Source: Pseudomonas cichorii
GTDB taxonomy: Bacteria; Pseudomonadota; Gammaproteobacteria; Pseudomonadales; Pseudomonadaceae
Direction: 5' to 3'
DNA: 64,000 nt
NCBI RefSeq assembly: GCF_018343775.1
Contig: NZ_CP074349.1
Coordinates: forward strand, 4,516,001-4,580,000
Of the stretch, positions 62,760-64,000 are shown in pieces. Positions within the stretch are counted from its first letter, which is position 1. The number at the start of each line of letters is the position of its first letter. Made by a program: the position numbers and the translations under genes. The notes beneath the pieces are model-generated. The model was not told the origin of the DNA and made no database searches. It saw only the letters and a list, made by a program, of their open reading frames with translations.

Positions 62760-62918
62760 TCAGCGCTTTTTCGGCTTCTTGCCGGGCTTTTTCTTGCCAC
62801 TGAGTGGCATCGCCTGTTCAAAGGCATTGCGTACTTCATTAAGGCGTTTGTCGTTCAGATCGTGAACACGCCTGGCGCGCTCGGCGCCCAGATCGATCAG
62901 CTTTTCATCTTCGCTCAT
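62760..62918 (-). CDS. Small basic protein of unknown function
   Basis: This 52-aa protein begins MSEDEKLIDLGAERARRVH, has a helical middle and a Lys/Pro-rich end (KKKPGKKPKKR). Similar small proteins occur at this place in other pseudomonads. The longer frame to 62993 is unsupported. Function is unknown; the tail could bind nucleic acid or ribosomes. Confidence 0.6.
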   Translation of the reverse strand: MSEDEKLIDLGAERARRVHDLNDKRLNEVRNAFEQAMPLSGKKKPGKKPKKR

Positions 62919-62999
62919 GACTGCAGCTCTCGGACACTCGGTATCAGGAGCAATAATGCTCAATCGCAGCGACGATGACCAGCGAGGATGCATCGCACC

Positions 63000-63338
63000 T
63001 CACACCTCGACATCGACCCACAGGCCTTGACGCGGCTCATTGTCGATCAGGGGAACGACAGGCACGGTGTTGTCGGCATTCAGGAAAGTGCCGGGAACGG
63101 CAAACTGCTCGATGTGCTCACCTTCTTCTTCATGATGCTGACGCTGTTGCTGCTGGCGCTGCTGCTCTTCACGCAGCATCAAGGCACTTCGCTCGGCATC
63201 TTCATGGCGAAGGTCGATATTGGTTTCACTGGAGCTCGGTTGCACCGGGGCGACAGGTGGTATGTCCGGCATGCGCTTGGCCGGGTCCAGTTGCGACGTC
63301 ACGGGTACCACACTCAGCGGAAGCGTCGGTTGCAGCAT
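63000..63338 (-). CDS. Gln-rich small protein of unknown function
   Basis: This 112-aa soluble protein has a low-complexity central region (REEQQRQQQQRQHHEEEGEH) and a C-terminus ending PRQGLWVDVEV. The RBS AGGAGACG precedes the ATG. Homologues are sometimes misnamed as aspartate-semialdehyde dehydrogenase; no enzyme motif is present. It is divergent from rapA. Confidence 0.62.
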   Translation of the reverse strand: MLQPTLPLSVVPVTSQLDPAKRMPDIPPVAPVQPSSSETNIDLRHEDAERSALMLREEQQRQQQQRQHHEEEGEHIEQFAVPGTFLNADNTVPVVPLIDNEPRQGLWVDVEV

Positions 63339-63390
63339 GATTTTCGTCTCCTGTTATTTGGGCTTTCGGCTGCCATTCCGTCGACTTGAA

Positions 63391-63527
63391 CGCCTTTCGG
63401 GAAAACTTTTCGACTATGTTTGGCGTAATAAGTGCCCGAAAGGGCGTATTTGTCATGATTGATGCCGATAACAGGTGTTTTTTCACTACCGCCTTTGGCT
63501 TCAGGGCGTGTTCCGTTAACATAGTCG
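63391..63527. repeat. Nested inverted repeats in the rapA leader region
   Basis: A perfect 10-bp inverted repeat (cgactatgtt 63411-63420, aacatagtcg 63518-63527) surrounds most of the leader. A second repeat, cgcctttcggg (63391-63401) with cccgaaagggcg (63435-63446, one extra base), overlaps its left part. These could fold in mRNA or be paired protein sites. Confidence 0.5.
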
Positions 63528-63554
63528 GCTTTTTCAAAGCGGGAGTCAGGCAGC

Positions 63555-64000
63555 ATGGCGCAGCAGTATCAACCGGGGCAACGCTGGATTAGCGACAGCG
63601 AAGCCGAGCTGGGTTTGGGCACCGTTCTGGCACAGGATGGCCGCTTATTGACCGTGCTCTATCCGGCCACTGGCGACACGCGTCAATACGCACTGCGTAA
63701 TGCTCCATTGACCCGGGTACGTTTTTCTCCGGGCGATGTGATCACGCACTTCGAGAACTGGAAGATGACCGTACGGGAAGTCGAGGATGTCGACGGGCTG
63801 CTGGTCTACCACGGCCTCAACGCACAGAACGCAGCCGTTACCCTTCCGGAAACCCAGTTGTCGAACTTCATTCAGTTCCGCCTGGCTACCGACCGCCTGT
63901 TCGCCGGGCAGATCGACCCGCTGGCGTGGTTCTCCCTGCGTTATAACACCCTTGAGCACACCAGCCGTCAGTTGCAGTCCTCTCTGTGGGGTCTGGGCGG
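63555..64000 (+). CDS. rapA: RNA polymerase-associated helicase RapA (partial, N-terminus)
   Basis: The first 148 codons of RapA (HepA), a Swi2/Snf2 ATPase that recycles RNA polymerase, begin here and run past the window end. The visible part is the N-terminal Tudor-like region ([20 protein letters not shown], then [19 protein letters not shown]) typical of RapA. ATG 63555 has an upstream GGGAG. Its position agrees with PA3308. Confidence 0.9.
   Translation, partial: MAQQYQPGQRWISDSEAELGLGTVLAQDGRLLTVLYPATGDTRQYALRNAPLTRVRFSPGDVITHFENWKMTVREVEDVDGLLVYHGLNAQNAAVTLPETQLSNFIQFRLATDRLFAGQIDPLAWFSLRYNTLEHTSRQLQSSLWGLG

Noticed and set aside
63000..63338. Enzyme name aspartate-semialdehyde dehydrogenase carried by homologues
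   Set aside because: The protein is a 112-aa Gln-rich sequence with no dehydrogenase motif.
1..64000. CRISPR array, rRNA or tRNA genes
   Set aside because: No evenly spaced repeats and no cloverleaf or rRNA-like segment were seen. The only repeats are REP elements.

Overview
The window is a stretch of a Pseudomonas chromosome, most likely from the P. syringae / viridiflava / cichorii side of the genus. The evidence is gene content and order. The block hrpA - fadD - alpha/beta hydrolase - phaJ1 - ccoM - small genes - rapA matches the PA3297-PA3308 order of P. aeruginosa as I remember it. Further support comes from an Aer receptor, a CcoM-type micro-subunit and many Pseudomonas REP palindromes with the core cgcgaatgaattcgctcc. 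No rRNA, tRNA, CRISPR array, transposase or integrase was found. The genus call is firm; the species-group call is an inference.

Region 1 (1-13.9 kb) is accessory DNA. A type VI secretion (T6SS) effector with a VRR-Nuc nuclease domain and its DUF3396 immunity protein lie at 0.1-1.9 kb. An Hcp gene, a membrane-active-looking effector and two tandem paralogous membrane proteins (probable immunity) lie at 12.1-13.9 kb. Between them is visibly A/T-rich DNA (about 2.3-10.9 kb) with a DUF5677-like protein, a DUF4238 protein and a putative defence cluster. That cluster is a four-gene minus-strand operon (73-aa protein, GHKL/MORC-MutL-like ATPase, two uncharacterised proteins) followed by a divergent, start-overlapping pair: a Vsr-type nickase and a C5-cytosine DNA methyltransferase. 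It resembles MutL/MORC-containing restriction-modification operons but lacks their usual Z1, helicase or AIPR partners in this window. A Bro-N gene at 11.3 kb is preceded by about 200 nt that can fold into two mutually exclusive structures.

Region 2 (14-36 kb) is mostly chromosomal. It holds Aer, LysR/MFS and other regulator-transporter pairs, a MASE2-GGDEF diguanylate cyclase, a LuxR-type solo HTH, and a TonB-dependent receptor divergent from a small PepSY protein. It also has a PQQ-type sugar dehydrogenase, an RsbQ-like hydrolase overlapping a PAS histidine kinase, a yeast-type cytosine deaminase, a peptide deformylase, BrkB/YihY, CsbD and CvfB.

Region 3 (36-54.5 kb) carries small lipoproteins, a TorF-type outer-membrane protein, a DEAD-box helicase, MATE with MarR, EamA, azoreductase, LysR, a periplasmic PpiA, an ABC half-transporter, a FemAB-like acyltransferase, a porin and a FabH-like enzyme.

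Region 4 (54.7-64 kb) is the hrpA-fadD-phaJ1-ccoM-rapA block. The 36-residue ccoM gene has two ANR/FNR-type boxes and a correctly spaced -10 element upstream. The window ends inside rapA.
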